From Acridotheres tristis (Eukaryota > Chordata > Aves > Passeriformes > Sturnidae): a DNA stretch of 64,000 nt. The notes below the pieces were generated by a model. The model searched no databases. It worked only from the letters and a program-made list of their open reading frames with translations, and was not told the origin of the DNA. Each line of letters begins with the position of its first letter. The stretch's first letter is position 1. Where the stretch lies: the NCBI GenBank assembly GCA_037013685.1, contig CM072897.1, forward strand, positions 15,670,643 to 15,734,642, written 5' to 3'. This document shows positions 51,529-64,000 of this stretch, piece by piece. The translations under genes and the position numbers were made by a program.

Positions 51529-54500
51529 TATTGCAAATTTTGACTGCTTCACTAGGTCATTTTGTTTGAATAGCAAAGCACCAAACAGGATCCTAAACAA
51601 AAGGAAAAATCAATTTCATTGCTAAAATCTGAAGCGAATTTAATGTTTCTTACTACTTGTGAAAAACTGCTATCTGAAAATATGAATCTAATTATATTAT
51701 TGAGCAGGTGACCACTCAGTGCTTAATAGGAACTAGCAATTAGTGTATGTAAATCAGCTAAAACAGCAGCATCTCAATGCCTGTTCTGTATAGAGGAATA
51801 GTTAATTTGTAGGAGTACATGTTTCCAGTCCAGATTTTTAAAAGTCACGTTTTGTACTGCTGAAAACCTCAATACCTATAACATTTGTTGTGCATTTTAT
51901 GATTATTCTTAATGCCCTTGCAAACACATGTAATAAAATGCTAACAAACCATCATCCACTACTTAATTATGTTTATCTAGATGGATAAAGTTGAGGTGAG
52001 GGAAGCCTGTGGTAAAAATATTGTTTCCTACTTGGCAAACAGAGACTACATTTACAGCTTAATTATTCCTTGTAATGCTGTAAGAGAAATCTTCCTGTTA
52101 ATCATACTCGGGAGCAGAATTGATTAAAAATAGTTGTGGGTAGGGGTTTTCTGTTTGTTTTTTTGGTGTTCTTTTTTTGTAGTGAGGTTTAAAAAGTATA
52201 TGAACTCACAGTTAAATCCACCTCCCCTCTAGTAGGGGATTTAAATGTTTGTGAAGCTTCATTGGGAACTACACAGGGAGCTTCTCTGAGAATGATGAAA
52301 CACCTTCTATAAGACAAGACAAATATCTCAAAAAACTAAGGCTATATTGCCTTCAGAAACTGTGCCTATGGAAAATATCAGAATAATTTGTCTTAATTAA
52401 GAGAAATACTTTCTATGTTTCAGCAACCAAGTACAAGAAAAATAGAGGTCAGTTCTAGCAAACCACTAAATTCCTACAGATTATTTGTGTGCACAGTGAC
52501 GGCCATGTGATTGAAGACTGCAGTTTACATCTACTTGTATTTTTCAGTGCTCCATTTGGAATGTTAGTAGTGTTTTTTCAAAGCCAAGTCTATTCCAATT
52601 GCCACGGACGACTAGACATTAAAAGCAAAAATCAGAAATTGTGTCTTGTACAGTTGACTCTCATTGCAAAGATAGCCTAGGAAGCGATTGCTGAGAATCA
52701 TCAACCAACCTCCATAATTTATTCTCCAGAAGTGACTGCAGAAGCATTCAGAGCAGTGAATGTATTAAAACCAGTCACAGTGAACTTGTGAAGTAACCCA
52801 TGGAAATGCCTCCTTTTAATGCTGCTGCTGATGATCTCCAGAGGTGTGAGATAAATCCATACATCAGTCACTGCAATTGCAATGGACAGCATGGCCAAAG
52901 AGCGTTGGCATACCGGTCTTGGCTCTAGCCAGCTGTGATTTGATTAACTTGTCTGTTAACTAGCTAACAAATTGCTATCTGCTGCTGTTTGGAAGTAGAG
53001 ACCGTGAAAAGTTACTCCCAGGCTACCTTCTAGTCTTGGCACAAAATCTGCCTTAGTTGCATGAAAAAAATCACATCAACATTTTAAAGGGTGTCTGAAC
53101 ACTGGGTATGCAGTGCAGTAATAAAATACTTTTCCTTCCCTCCCATCCCCCATATAGGAATAAGCTGTAGTTTGTTAAGCCCTGGTAAGAAAAAGAAGCA
53201 AAATATACTTTATGTACAAGGGTTGAAAATCTGTACAGTAAAGATATAAGTAGAAAAGGCTTAATCCAGAATCCCATACACAGATATTGCTAAAATCTCA
53301 TTTATCAGCCTCACTAAAACGCTGCATTAATCAGTTTGGCATAGATTTGAACTTCTACTACCAGGCCATTTGTGTAAACTTAGTAATTTACTATGTGACC
53401 ATTTGCTTTCAATTTTCGAGGCATCAATGTAGTTCTTGGGTAGCCTATGATAAACTGTTAAACAATTACATTAGGAGTTTTAACAATTAGATTAGTAGTT
53501 AAAGAATTGTGTTAGTAGTTCTTGAGAGTGTCTTTGTGTTGGAAAATACTAGACTTTGAAAAACAGCTGAAAAAGTTTTTGTTTTGTTCTTGAAAAATAA
53601 TTTGTGAGAAACAAAGCAAATATTTATTTCCATGGCTCTCTACAGATCACTAGGCTGCAATGAAGAATCTGTAAAAGAAAAGAAGTAATAATCAATACTG
53701 ACCAGTCACACCAGGGTAGTTCAGCAAAAGGCTGTGACTTGTTTTCTGATCTCATGATTTTGGCATCCATGAAAGTACAGGGATTTAAAAGGTGCTTTTA
53801 AAGACTTTGAAGGATTTGTGTTTTCTTCATGAGAATTTATCAGTGCAAAAAAAAATTCATACTGATCCCCATCCACATCAAGGAAACTTTTTACTTTTCA
53901 TTAAATTATTATATACATGCAGAAGCTTTTAATTTTTTTTAAGTTAGAGACATCCTAAATAAGATCTGCATCTAATATCTGAATTACTTTAATGTGATTT
54001 TTAAAAATTGACAGAAAAACAAGGAAAAAATCAAATCTGAAAAATGAGCTTTTAGGAGAATTGGTTATGGTACTGGGTGATAGTATACATGTAAAAAAGG
54101 TAAATAAAAGTAAGTAATAAAACACTGACGTTAACCATGCCACATATACACTTAAGCTTTTGAAAGTGAATATAAAATACACTACTGCAAAACACAGAAG
54201 CGATTTCATAGCCTTTCAAGCATTGCTACAAGAAAGCCAACTCTTAGCAAAACAGGAAATTTCAAACTTCATTCCTGATCATATGTACCCTTCAGTGCCT
54301 TTCCAGACACTGATGAAATATTAAGCAGAAGAACAGTCAGAATTGGCCACTAAAATCTATAACAGAATATTCAGAGACCTGGAACTTCATGTTTTTTAAA
54401 CTTGACTAGGAAAGGAAGAAGAGTTAAAAAATAGTTGAAAATGTTTATCTTTCTCTGAAGGAACTTAAAATGTTAAATGAGGAAAATACAAAGCTTTAAT

Positions 54501-56122
54501 ATGTTAATTTGAAAAGCTGAGACTATGTTCCTCAAATAAAGTCGCTCTGCAGACATAGCCTACCTTATTTAAGACATGAGAATGATAATTAGGGTCACTC
54601 TTGAGGAAAGCTCTTAATCACAGCTTACAGTAGTTGATAGCTTGAAATACCTGCCTAAGCACTTCCCTGAAAAGGCCTTCCCAGGTGAAAGTTAACATGT
54701 GATGATCACGTGGAAAGTCTGAATAATTTCATGCCGAGTTATAGTTCACACAACATGAACTCTCGTTTCTTACTCAGTTTTCACGTGTAAAGGATTTCAT
54801 TGAACTATGGGATTCCTGGTAATAGTGGGAATTTTTCAGCTGATGATATTGTATCAAGAAGCTTATGAAGAACCATTCAGTGATGTCTGCAGTACCTGTC
54901 TAAAAAGGGCTGTACATGCCCAGAATATTAGAGCATCTTCTTTAAAAGAAAATCAGATATTAGGAACAAAATTTTAAAATTTGTGATTATAGACTAGTTA
55001 ATACCATCTAAGAGGAGGATAAAGCTTTTTAATATTTCAGAGTCTCATAAAAATTCTGGCAGATTTGAAAGGTAAAATCTGGTATGTTTATACTGACATT
55101 ATAATAATTTTCTTGTAAGACCTGGATCAGCATCTAGCAATTATAAACAGCTATACTATGAATATTACAGTTTCTGAGTTTAACTTATTAATTGACTGCA
55201 ATAACTTCAAAAAAACCTAGTGAAACAACATCAACAAAGGTTAACATCGAAAGCCTAATATACAATTAACTTGTCCACAATATCTGCCTTCAGTTATAGA
55301 CATTTCCTATTGTTTTTCCACTTTTGTCTTTACCCAGATCAACTTTCCATTAATTTAATTGATATTTGACAATTTAAACACAAAATAAAACTTTAGGATT
55401 AAGCTCTGATAAATCATACTAAATTCAACTAAACCAGTTTTGTTATTCTAGATCTGGATTAAAGGCTCTGACACCAAAGGGCAGCTTGAGTTTAACCTTA
55501 GGTCTACAGCCATCATTTTGTTGAATTTAAAAATGAACGCTGCATTATACTCTAAAACCCAAAGCACATTTTACTTAGGGTGTAAGTACTACACATGGCT
55601 TTATCAAATTCTGGTCTAATTGCACTGGTGTTACATGAAATGCATATAGGCTGTATTTTTATTTTCTTACTCTGTGCAATGGTAATGCTGAATAATATTT
55701 AGAGAGCAGAAGCTGGTGTAATGAGAACCTTCTACTTTTTATGACATGGGTTGTTATAACATTTATGTTATAAAAATGCTATAGAGAGACTTAGTGAATT
55801 TAGTGTCTCATGTCAAGCTAAAGTAATGAAAGGTGCAATCCAATATTTGCATTTGATATGAAGTCCTTAGCAGTAAGCTTAAGTGAAAACTTAAATATCA
55901 TTATCAGAAATAATATGTTAAAAAATATTTGTCTAGGTCTATAGTAAAATTTTAGTTCACAGAGCTGTAAGTCTAGAATGTCTCTCCTGGCAAGGTCTTG
56001 TCTCAGTCCTTTGCTCCTGAGACAAAAGTTCTTGTTATCACCCACACATGACTGAAATTTTATTGGCAGAACTTAGAACTCTGAGATTTCCTTACCTTTG
56101 AAAGTGTTTTTTATGTGAGCAG

Positions 56123-56158
56123 GGTGAACAGAATACAGTGAACAGAGTGAACAGAGTG
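56123..56158. repeat. Short tandem repeat of GTGAACAGA units
   Basis: Units GTGAACAGA, with small variations, occur three times over 36 bases. Confidence 0.85.
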
Positions 56159-57821
56159 TTGTTTATAGACTGGAATTTTTGATCTTGCCACTGCTCTCTC
56201 TACACTGAAGACCAAATGGAAACGGTCACTTCAGGTAGCACCAAATTTAGAATCAAAGCAGGGAGAAAAAAAAATTGTATTTGAGTGATTTGCATAAAAC
56301 CTAACAGAGAAAAAATGCCCCATCACTATTGAATGAATATTCTATCAAAAGTGCAGTCACATTCTGTTCTATTGAGATTAACTTTACCTGCTGAATGCTG
56401 TGAAATTTATTTCAGTGGCTTATGACCACCATATATCAGCATCCGACCCCTATCTATATAAAACAATAAGCATGATCTTAAGGCTGTCTTAAAGGCTGTC
56501 TGAGAGATGTATATTTACTGACATATAACCTGACTCAAGCCGAACATCATTACCCCTGTGACTGATAGGAGGGCAGTCATAACTTAACAGTTTTATTTCC
56601 CTTTTACAGCTGAGCTCCTTGACCACGCTGCCTGAGCTGACACGGCATTTCAAGTCTTGTTACCAGCTCAATGGTTCTCTTATTTAGAAAAACAAGGGGC
56701 CAGTGGGGAGAAGGGGAGGGGTATGATTCAGGGAAGGCTGGAAAAGAAAAAGAAAAGGCACCTCTTCATTTAGGTTCTCCATCTTGATCATTGCTGATGG
56801 GCTATCAATAATTTCAGCTTGGTTAAGCAGCTGGCTGAAGGTTAAATAAATTCTGCCTGTTGTTTGCATACCTGAATTCAAAAATTTTAATTTGAAGCAA
56901 ATTTATTTCCAGTTCCTCCTTGGGAAGTTCTTATTGTGTCCAAAATAGGCTAGAAAAGTTATTTTTGTGGAGAACCACAAGAACAATATTAAAGTCAGTG
57001 GGGCAAAGCAACTACACTTTGAAATCTCTAAAAGGAAATGTAAAGGTATGCTAAAGGCCTCATATATGTATATACACACTCCCCAGTTCAGGTGAGGATG
57101 ACAGGAACAGTGGTCATCAGTAATCTTCCAGTGAAAACTGCTTTAACAGATCGTTAAAATCTAAGAGCTGTCCACCAATTCATTAAGGAGTCATGATTTT
57201 AAAAGAAAATAAAGTGGCTCATGCCATTTTGCCTGCATTGGGTTCAATTATCTTGTGCACTACTATTCTGACAGCCAGAGAATTATTTACAGCATGCACA
57301 ACTATCTACACATCTCAGCCAATGTGAGTACTAATACTCTGTAAATAATGCATTCTGTGGACTCAGCATTCCTCTCGTTTGCAACACCATTATTGTTCAT
57401 TTAAGTATTTATTTCCTGGGAGTATTCCTGTTTTATTTCAGTAACGAAAATCCAAGCCCAGTATGAATCAAATACATATGCTCTCACATTTAGCTGTAGT
57501 AGGGTGATTTTGGAGCAAACACATTCCTTGTTACTAAGACACAAGAAAATGTACGCTGAAATTTGTCTAAAATAATCAGAATAGTTAGTGACTTAAATAG
57601 CAGGTGGTGTCCTGTTAAAAGAGGAAAAGAATGATGTTCATGTTTTGACTCATAGCTGCTTTGCCTCATACAGGTTTAAGTGTATAGCCTACTTTTACAC
57701 AAGGGTTGCTTTTTTCCTAATCAAATTACCTGCATTTTCAGTAGTTTGCTACTGAAAGGCAGAGAAGTGATTTAGAGAGAGGAGCCAGATTCAGGTCGCA
57801 AAAGGGCTGCCAGAGAACTGA

Positions 57822-58025
57822 GAAGGACTTTAGACATACAGAGAGAGGAAAAAGGGAAATGGTTCAAACTGAAAGTGGGCAGGGTTAGAGTAGATATTAG
57901 GAAGAAATTCTCCCTGTGAGGGTGGTGAGGCACTGGCACAGGATGTGCAGAGAAGCTGTGGATGCCCCATCCCTGGAATGTTCAAGGCCAGGTTGGATGG
58001 GACTCTGAGCAACCTGGTCTGCCTT
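57822..58025 (+). mobile_element. CR1 LINE fragment
   Basis: The plus-strand text follows CR1: ggttcaaactgaaagtgggc, agatattaggaagaaattct, ccctgtgagggtggtgaggc, gatgccccatccctggaatg, ggccaggttggatgggactc and gagcaacctggtctg, where it stops before the octamer tail. It is truncated at both ends. Confidence 0.9.
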
Positions 58026-58691
58026 CCCTTCTCTGAACTACCATTCCTAACTGTACAAATTGCATGAAACTGTATCTTTTCCAGCCCAAACGTGCTTACT
58101 CACTGAAGTCCAAAATTAAATCATTTCTGCAATTTGATTTGTCTTACAGTGAGAGAACAGAGATGGGATTCAGCCTTCTCTGTAAGCTTTCTTTAGGGCT
58201 TCTCAAACCATCCAGATTGTTAACCTCCTGTTTCTTCTCTGGAGGGCAGCATCCCCACCTCTCACCAGAGAAGCTTGGAGTCATTGACTCCGACAAGACA
58301 ATCTTTTGACCTTCAAGTGAAGGACTTGCAGACATAACAGTCACCCTAACTCAGATGCAGACTGCCTCCAAACCAGCATTTTATAGCATAGCTTGCCCTC
58401 TAGTTTAACATTTTGTAGCTCCTGCTTCCTAATCCTACATAATGAAATGTTTCAGGGATTACCAACTACATAGCTGGTGGCTTCATCAGTTTTAAAACAA
58501 GGACACTTCTTTGGCTGTGCTTTGTCCTCACACTTCTGGGAACTTTAAGAAACAGATGGAAGAGGATGCCCCTCCTCAAAGAACTACGTGAGTTAAATGA
58601 ATAGAAGTCCTGAAGTATTTATCTTACTCCTCCATCTTTCACAAAAGCTTGATATGGATATCTTCATTGAAATTACTTATGGTGAGTTAAA

Positions 58692-58910
58692 GTCATAGAA
58701 GAGTTTGGGTTGGAAAGGACATTCATAGATCTAGCCCAACACCCCTCCAAGTGAACTGGGTCATCTTCTACCAGAGCAGGTTGCTCAGAGCTCCATCCAA
58801 CTTGACCTTGAATATTTCCAGGGATGGGGCATCTACCACCTCTCTGGTGAATGTGCTCTGGTTCTTCACCACTCTCGTCATAAAGAATTTCTTCCACATA
58901 TCAGGTCTGA
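58692..58910 (-). mobile_element. CR1 LINE fragment, 3' end
   Basis: Minus-orientation CR1 beginning with tcatagaagagtttgggttg, then gctcagagctccatccaact, gatggggcatctaccacctc and ccactctcgtcataaagaat. The 3' tail end is at the low coordinate. Confidence 0.9.
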
Positions 58911-59674
58911 ATCAATCCTCTTAGTTTAAAACCATTATGCTTACTAAACTTTGAACTGAGGAAAAATAATTTCCACTACAAAAATAATTTCTAAGTTCAA
59001 TCTAAAACTGCTAGTTTGTTCATCACTGTCATTAATATATCCGTCAGTGGCAAAGAAAATACTGTCCTAATAAAACAGTAGGCTGCAATCAGCTATTAAT
59101 ATAATTCAATAACCTGGCAAAAGCTGCGAAAGTTGCTCATTAACTCACATATTTTTACAAGTTACAGACTCATGGCAGCAATCTCACAACAAGGCTATTA
59201 ACTGGAATAAAGTTATAAAACATTTTATGGAAGCAAAAAGCACACACAATGATGTTTTATTAACAAACTCTTAACCTTAGAAATTTCAGTGTTCATTCTC
59301 AAATGCTACTGTTGAGCTGACCCCAGAGCTGGCCTTGTTCCTTATCTAAGTCCATTCTGCCAGGAATGATTATAGCAGAAGGACAGTCAAAACAATTGAA
59401 AATTTGCAATGTGAAATAGGTCTATTACCAATTGCCTCTGTTGGTTGCCATGAAGTGAAGGGAAAAAAAACATTGTTACAGTCTTTAAAGTTTCATAAAG
59501 ACACATCTGTGAGTTCTCAGTTCTTCACAGAACTTCTGCAAAAGCATCAGGTTTGGGTCTTGTTAAAACCCTTTAAGGAATTAGAAGCCAAGTATTGGTA
59601 TCATGTCAATTCCATAGTGACTAAACAAATTACTTATACATGTTATAGAGATGCTGGAATTCATAAAAATTCAG

Positions 59675-59712
59675 TTTTAGGAATTTAGAATTCCTAAAAA
59701 CAGTTTTTAGGA
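59675..59712. repeat. Two overlapping perfect hairpins
   Basis: TTTTAGGAATT (59675-59685) pairs with AATTCCTAAAA (59689-59699). The second arm also pairs forward: TCCTAAAAA (59692-59700) with TTTTTAGGA (59704-59712). The two folds are mutually exclusive. Confidence 0.95.
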
Positions 59713-59713
59713 T

Positions 59714-59807
59714 ACTGTGTATATGTGTAAATATACATACATTATATATATATATCTGCTATATATAGATATATAAATATACACTCACACACACAAATAC
59801 ACACAGA
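59714..59807. repeat. TA-rich then CA-rich microsatellite
   Basis: An impure (TA)n stretch with interruptions runs into (CA)n over about 90 bases. Confidence 0.85.
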
Positions 59808-60077
59808 GATTATCACTATCAGTATGGTCCCATGTAAGCAATTGGCCATAGTGCCTGACTGGAAAAACTACCACTTCCAAAAGAAACCAGTACTGAGCAA
59901 TGGAACACAAAGAGATCACCTCACTACAACTGCACAGCTTATCTGTTTCTTTGGGTTTTCTCATTTTGGGAAGGCTACTGTGGGGCATTCATGGATTTCT
60001 GACACATCAGCTTCGATCCTGAACTTTCTTATACTTCTACTACATCCTGAGTGATTTTCTTTCAAGAAATCTTGTTG

Positions 60078-60765
60078 ATCATAGAATCACAGAATATTTA
60101 AATGTTGGAAGGGACCACAGTGGGTTATCTGATCCAACTTCCCTGTTCAAGCTGGATCATGCCAGAGCACATAGCACAGGATTGTGCCTAGAAGGTTCTG
60201 GAATATTTCCCATGATGAGAAAGGCTCCACTCCCTCTCTGGGCAGCCTGTTCCAGTGCTCAGTCACTTGCCCAGTGAAGAAATTCTTCCTCATGTTCAGG
60301 TGGAACTTCCTGTGCATCAGTCCCTTCATCGTCTTTGTGCCCTCCACTGGACCCCTCCAGGAGCTCTATGGTCTCTGTGTCCTGAGGAGCCCAGAACTGG
60401 GCACAGCACCCCAGAGTGGCCTCCCCAGGGCTGAGCACAGGGCAGGATCACCTCCCTGTCCTGCTGGCACTGCTCTCCCTGATGCAGCCCAGGATGCCAT
60501 TGGCCTCCTTGGCCCCCAGGGCACTGCTGGCTTATTCTCCACCAGGACCCCCAGGTCCTTCTCTAAGAGCTGCCTCCCTGCAGGTCGGCCCCAGCCTGTG
60601 CAGGTGCCTGCGGTTGTTCCTCTCCAGGTGCAGGACCCTGTGCTTGCCCTTGCTGAACTTCAGCCACCCCGCCCATCTCTCCAGCCCGCCCAGATCCCTC
60701 CCCAGGCTACACAGCTCTCTGGGGGATCAGCTGTCCCTCCCAACATTGTGTCGTCAGTGAACTGA
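60078..60765 (-). mobile_element. CR1 LINE fragment, longest in the window
   Basis: It starts with the reversed octamer tail tcatagaatcacagaatatt, continues through gttggaagggaccacagtgg and ccagtgaagaaattcttcct, and reaches far upstream in the CR1 3' portion (agctgtccctcccaacattg, tgtcgtcagtgaactg). About 690 bases are retained, in minus orientation. A 193-codon open frame on the plus strand inside it is a by-product of the element. Confidence 0.93.
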
Positions 60766-63700
60766 AAGCATTCAGAGAGATTATATTAAATTAGAAAAAT
60801 CTATTCCTCTCGTATGTTGACCACTTTAAAATTAAATTTGGTGATATGATAGTTTTCAAAATTCTTTATTTATTACAGATATGAACCACAACTTTAACTT
60901 TTTTCTTTTTTTTAAACATAAAGTTTAAAAACTATTTAGCAATACAATTCATTGGTATATCTATAGACAATTTCTCTTTTCTGACTGAATGCCATTTCTT
61001 TGTGTGTTGACACCAGATAAAAACTTGTAAAGGCTATTAGCAGGGGAAAAAAAGTACATTAACACTTTTAAAATTTCCCCTGCCCAAGGTTCTTTGCCTG
61101 GAAAGATGCTCTAATTCTCACCTACCTCAAAGTTAGCAATGCATCCTACAAAACCTCTACATGTAAAGTAAACTGTTAACCCAGGAGGTATAACTCAGAT
61201 TTATTGCAAGAAAGAAGAAACCCTGTTTCTTCATCAAATTCCATTTTTCTCTAAGAGTCTTTCAGCTGTCAGTTTGATAATGGCTGCTTGATTCTGCAGT
61301 CACTTAACTGGGGAACTTGCTATTCCAAGCCACATTATGTTCATCTGTTCATCTGATGATAGAATTTATCTCCTCAGGCAACAAATGTGGGGACCAGAAT
61401 TTATCCACCAAGAGATTTCATTCCACTGAAGGGTAAATTAAGGTGGATTTGTAATGTCTTTGTTTATCCTAAAAAATTAAATATATTGGAAGAAGTTGAA
61501 AGCAGATTTGATTTAAAAGAAAAGTAAGGCAATTATATAAACAGCAGCAGATCTCATCCAGAATATGTCACATAAATATTATACTATCAAACAAGAAATG
61601 TAAATTCTCATACATACCCTATAATTGAAAAGTGTATTATACATTAGTGAAGTCAGCCATTTATCTAATCATAATCAGTTCCAATAAAATCTCATTTAGG
61701 AAAGTTGAATATAGTTCAGGGTGGATGGTTATGAGGATATCAGTCATGTGAGTATGCACCGAAACAGTTTTGAAAGATAGTTCATATACATAGAAATCCA
61801 ATTATTGCCTACCTCATCTGAAAGGAACTTTCTCTGATAAGGGCTAAAACTGTGGCATTCAGAACTACCATAAAAGTAAAGCAAATATACTGAGTAATGG
61901 CTTTAAATGTTTTTTTTAAAAATCCTTACTCCAACAAGACATTTGCAAGAAGTCAATACAAGAATGACATGGTGTTTTAATGTAACAGAGGCTTGAAAAG
62001 CAGAGGAAAAACCCTGATATGTCATTTGAAAGTTCTGATGATGTACAACAGCTTGGATCTAAACCTCCCGTGACTGGTTATAAATCCAACCTTTCAGCAG
62101 TAGAAGTTCTCATTTACTAAACATATGCAAGTCTGTTGCAAAAGGTGCTAAAGTGCAACAATATTCTATCACTGCTGCCCTTCGGCTGTAGCATTTTAGA
62201 TTAAAAGGTCTCCAGACAGGAAAAACAAGTGGTTTTGTTGAGCTTGTTGACATGAAAACCTACAAAACAGACTAATTTTGCTATTCATAAATTGCAAATG
62301 AATTATGGGAACATTTGCTATCTTGATTTCAATAATCAAGATGCTGGTGACTTAATCCAGCAGTAAGGTAATCTGAATAGAATGTATGTCACAACTGCAG
62401 CAGAAGAAGCAGTTCATGGTGAATATGTGGTTTGCTATCATGAGCCTCTTCTGAAGTTGGCATTAATGTTTTTTTCTTGTTTCTCCATTTTTTGTGCAAA
62501 GCTACTCATCTAATCGCTTGCATTAATTTATCTTAACCTATGGATTATTTATTATACACCTCTCACTCTTCCAACATTGCTACCTCAGCTACGCTAATTT
62601 TAGCTCTTTTAGATGCTCCAAAATTTAAACTTTCTAAAGAGCTGGTCCCCACTCCATTGTGAGTAGTCACATATGTACATATGGATGGCAATATTTACAT
62701 GCAGATATATTCAAATCATTTGTGAATGGTGAATAGAATAAAGTGCTACAACCCTAAAATGTACATGGTCTTAGTGTTAAAATGGGTTACAAGAAGCCAG
62801 AAAACTTGAGAAAAAGAGTATCAAGATATCCTCTTGAATTTTTTGGTACTTACTATGCTCCAAGTATCAGTACCCACCAATAGCCATCAAATACTGTGAT
62901 TCTACCATAATTCTTATATTGTGATTTGTTTGTTTCTTCACAAAATCCAGTGGATTCTGAACAAAGGGGCTTCTTCAGAAACCCATGGGGGAGGGAAGAA
63001 AAAGCTATTTTTAAGTACCCTGGTTTTGGAGCTGTAGTTAGCCCTGATTTGCTCTGCTTTGCCTGGCTAGATGTGCAACCATACATGCATGCAATTTATC
63101 CGATTTTAATAATTTAAAACAGACTAGGGCACTTGGAACATAACCATCATGATCCATGGGAGTGATCAGGATACCTTTCCCATTTCTGTGTTCTGTTGCA
63201 ATATTTAGAAGTAGGAGAGAACTAATTTACAAGCTTATAATCTGTTTTTATAAGGGAATTACCAAGGAGTTTTTAACCACGTGTAGATGGAAACCAGCCT
63301 GAACATTATAGTTGCAAACATTTCCTGTTTACATTGACTCTTGACTAGATATCAGCCATCTCCCCACCTCTCTGTGCCTCTTCAATTCGATGAGATGTAG
63401 AGAGCTCCAAAGCTCCATCTGCAGGTCTGTAAGAAGCCACTGTGGTGTCACTCATTTCCATTTCTAAGGAGGCTTGTCAGTGGCTCGATTGACCTGATCC
63501 AAATTATCTGCCGTGCTCACTCTCCGGCTTTGAGGCCATGCACGTTGTGTGACACTGCTGGGAGATGTCCTTTGCAGTCACTCTGCAATCAAACCCAAGT
63601 GAAGCTGAGAAATGCTGTGTGCTTTCATGTATCCCACTTCAGAGATGCATCATTAACTTCTCTCCCTGTACTCCTGCTGTTCTACCTGCTGTTTTCTTCT

Positions 63701-64000
63701 CAAACTGTGGGAATACAGACCACAGGTGGAGGAATGACATGTCCAGCATTTACAAATGCTGCCTACAAACCCTCTGAATTAACAGGAGCCCCGGGCTGAG
63801 CATATGGAACTGCTGGAGTGAACCCAGGGAGTAAGGTGCACTCAGATGACACACACCTGGGAAGATCACAAGATCTAATCACAAAACAGCACAAAAAGAA
63901 GATCTAACTCATCTGTCTAGAGGAAGATACATTACTGTTCCAGAAAGGCCAAATGGCCCAAAGAACTAGATGGGTTCACAAAAGCACAAAGGCTTTTACT
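60766..64000. other. Non-coding interval at the right edge
   Basis: No gene, CR1 or RNA was recognised. The sequence is AT-rich and mostly unique, with a 9-bp hairpin at 62320-62342 (ATCTTGATT, loop TCAAT, AATCAAGAT). Orthologous human DNA is upstream of FOXB1. Confidence 0.55.

Larger units (their letters stand above)
39831..57820. other. Long non-coding interval, no CR1 recognised
   Basis: No reading frame here looks like a protein family or shows exon structure, and I recognise no CR1 copy. By synteny it is the start of the BNIP2-FOXB1 desert. It holds microsatellites (50.27-50.32 kb ATA-rich; 51.48-51.53 kb TACA-type), a few perfect inverted repeats listed separately, and A/C-rich tracts near 45.79, 46.60 and 50.65 kb. 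Conserved enhancers are likely but cannot be shown without alignment. Confidence 0.55.

Noticed and set aside
60184..60765. 193-codon plus-strand open frame
   Set aside because: Lies wholly inside a minus-oriented CR1 3' region; a known kind of false frame in these elements.
1..64000. CRISPR arrays, operons, tRNA or rRNA genes, intact viral or transposon coding sequence
   Set aside because: None found. The window is ordinary vertebrate DNA with three conserved genes; I recognised no tRNA-like or rRNA sequence and no full-length mobile element.

Overview
The window is vertebrate nuclear DNA, most likely from a bird. It has intron-split genes with GT-AG splice sites, CpG-island promoters, AATAAA poly(A) signals, and eight recognisable fragments of CR1 (the avian LINE), several ending in the typical ATTCTATGATTCTATG-like tail. 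Gene order and orientation match human 15q22.2 (chicken chromosome 10 by known synteny): GCNT3 (+), GTF2A2 (-), BNIP2 (-), then the long interval that in human leads to FOXB1.

Layout. 1-8.7 kb: non-coding DNA in the expected FAM81A-GCNT3 interval, with two old CR1 pieces near 5 kb. 8.7-11.46 kb: GCNT3, a single-coding-exon core-2/core-4 N-acetylglucosaminyltransferase inside a CpG-rich block, with a TATA box candidate upstream and a poly(A) signal at 11433. 11.46-16.7 kb: spacer with one CR1, lying between the convergent 3' ends of GCNT3 and GTF2A2. 16.7-20.75 kb: GTF2A2 on the minus strand, four coding exons giving the 109-residue TFIIA gamma subunit. 20.75-21.6 kb: its CpG promoter and a striking GC-box minisatellite. 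21.6-39.3 kb: BNIP2 on the minus strand, nine coding exons (312 residues by my splice model), a long 3' untranslated region and a non-coding first exon in a CpG island at 39.3 kb. 39.6-64 kb: gene-free DNA with a 17-kb stretch in which I recognise no CR1, then a CR1 cluster at 57.8-60.8 kb.

The three genes do not form a pathway: GCNT3 is a Golgi mucin-type O-glycan enzyme, GTF2A2 a general transcription factor subunit, and BNIP2 a BCH-domain scaffold of Rho/GAP signalling. Their linkage is conserved synteny, not an operon. GTF2A2 and BNIP2 are head-to-tail, and a plausible BNIP2 poly(A) site lies about 0.9 kb upstream of the GTF2A2 start codon.

No new coding system was found. The items most worth a second look are the GC-box minisatellite, the inferred long BNIP2 3' end running into it, several perfect inverted repeats, the CR1 copy beside the BNIP2 promoter, and the CR1-free interval toward FOXB1.
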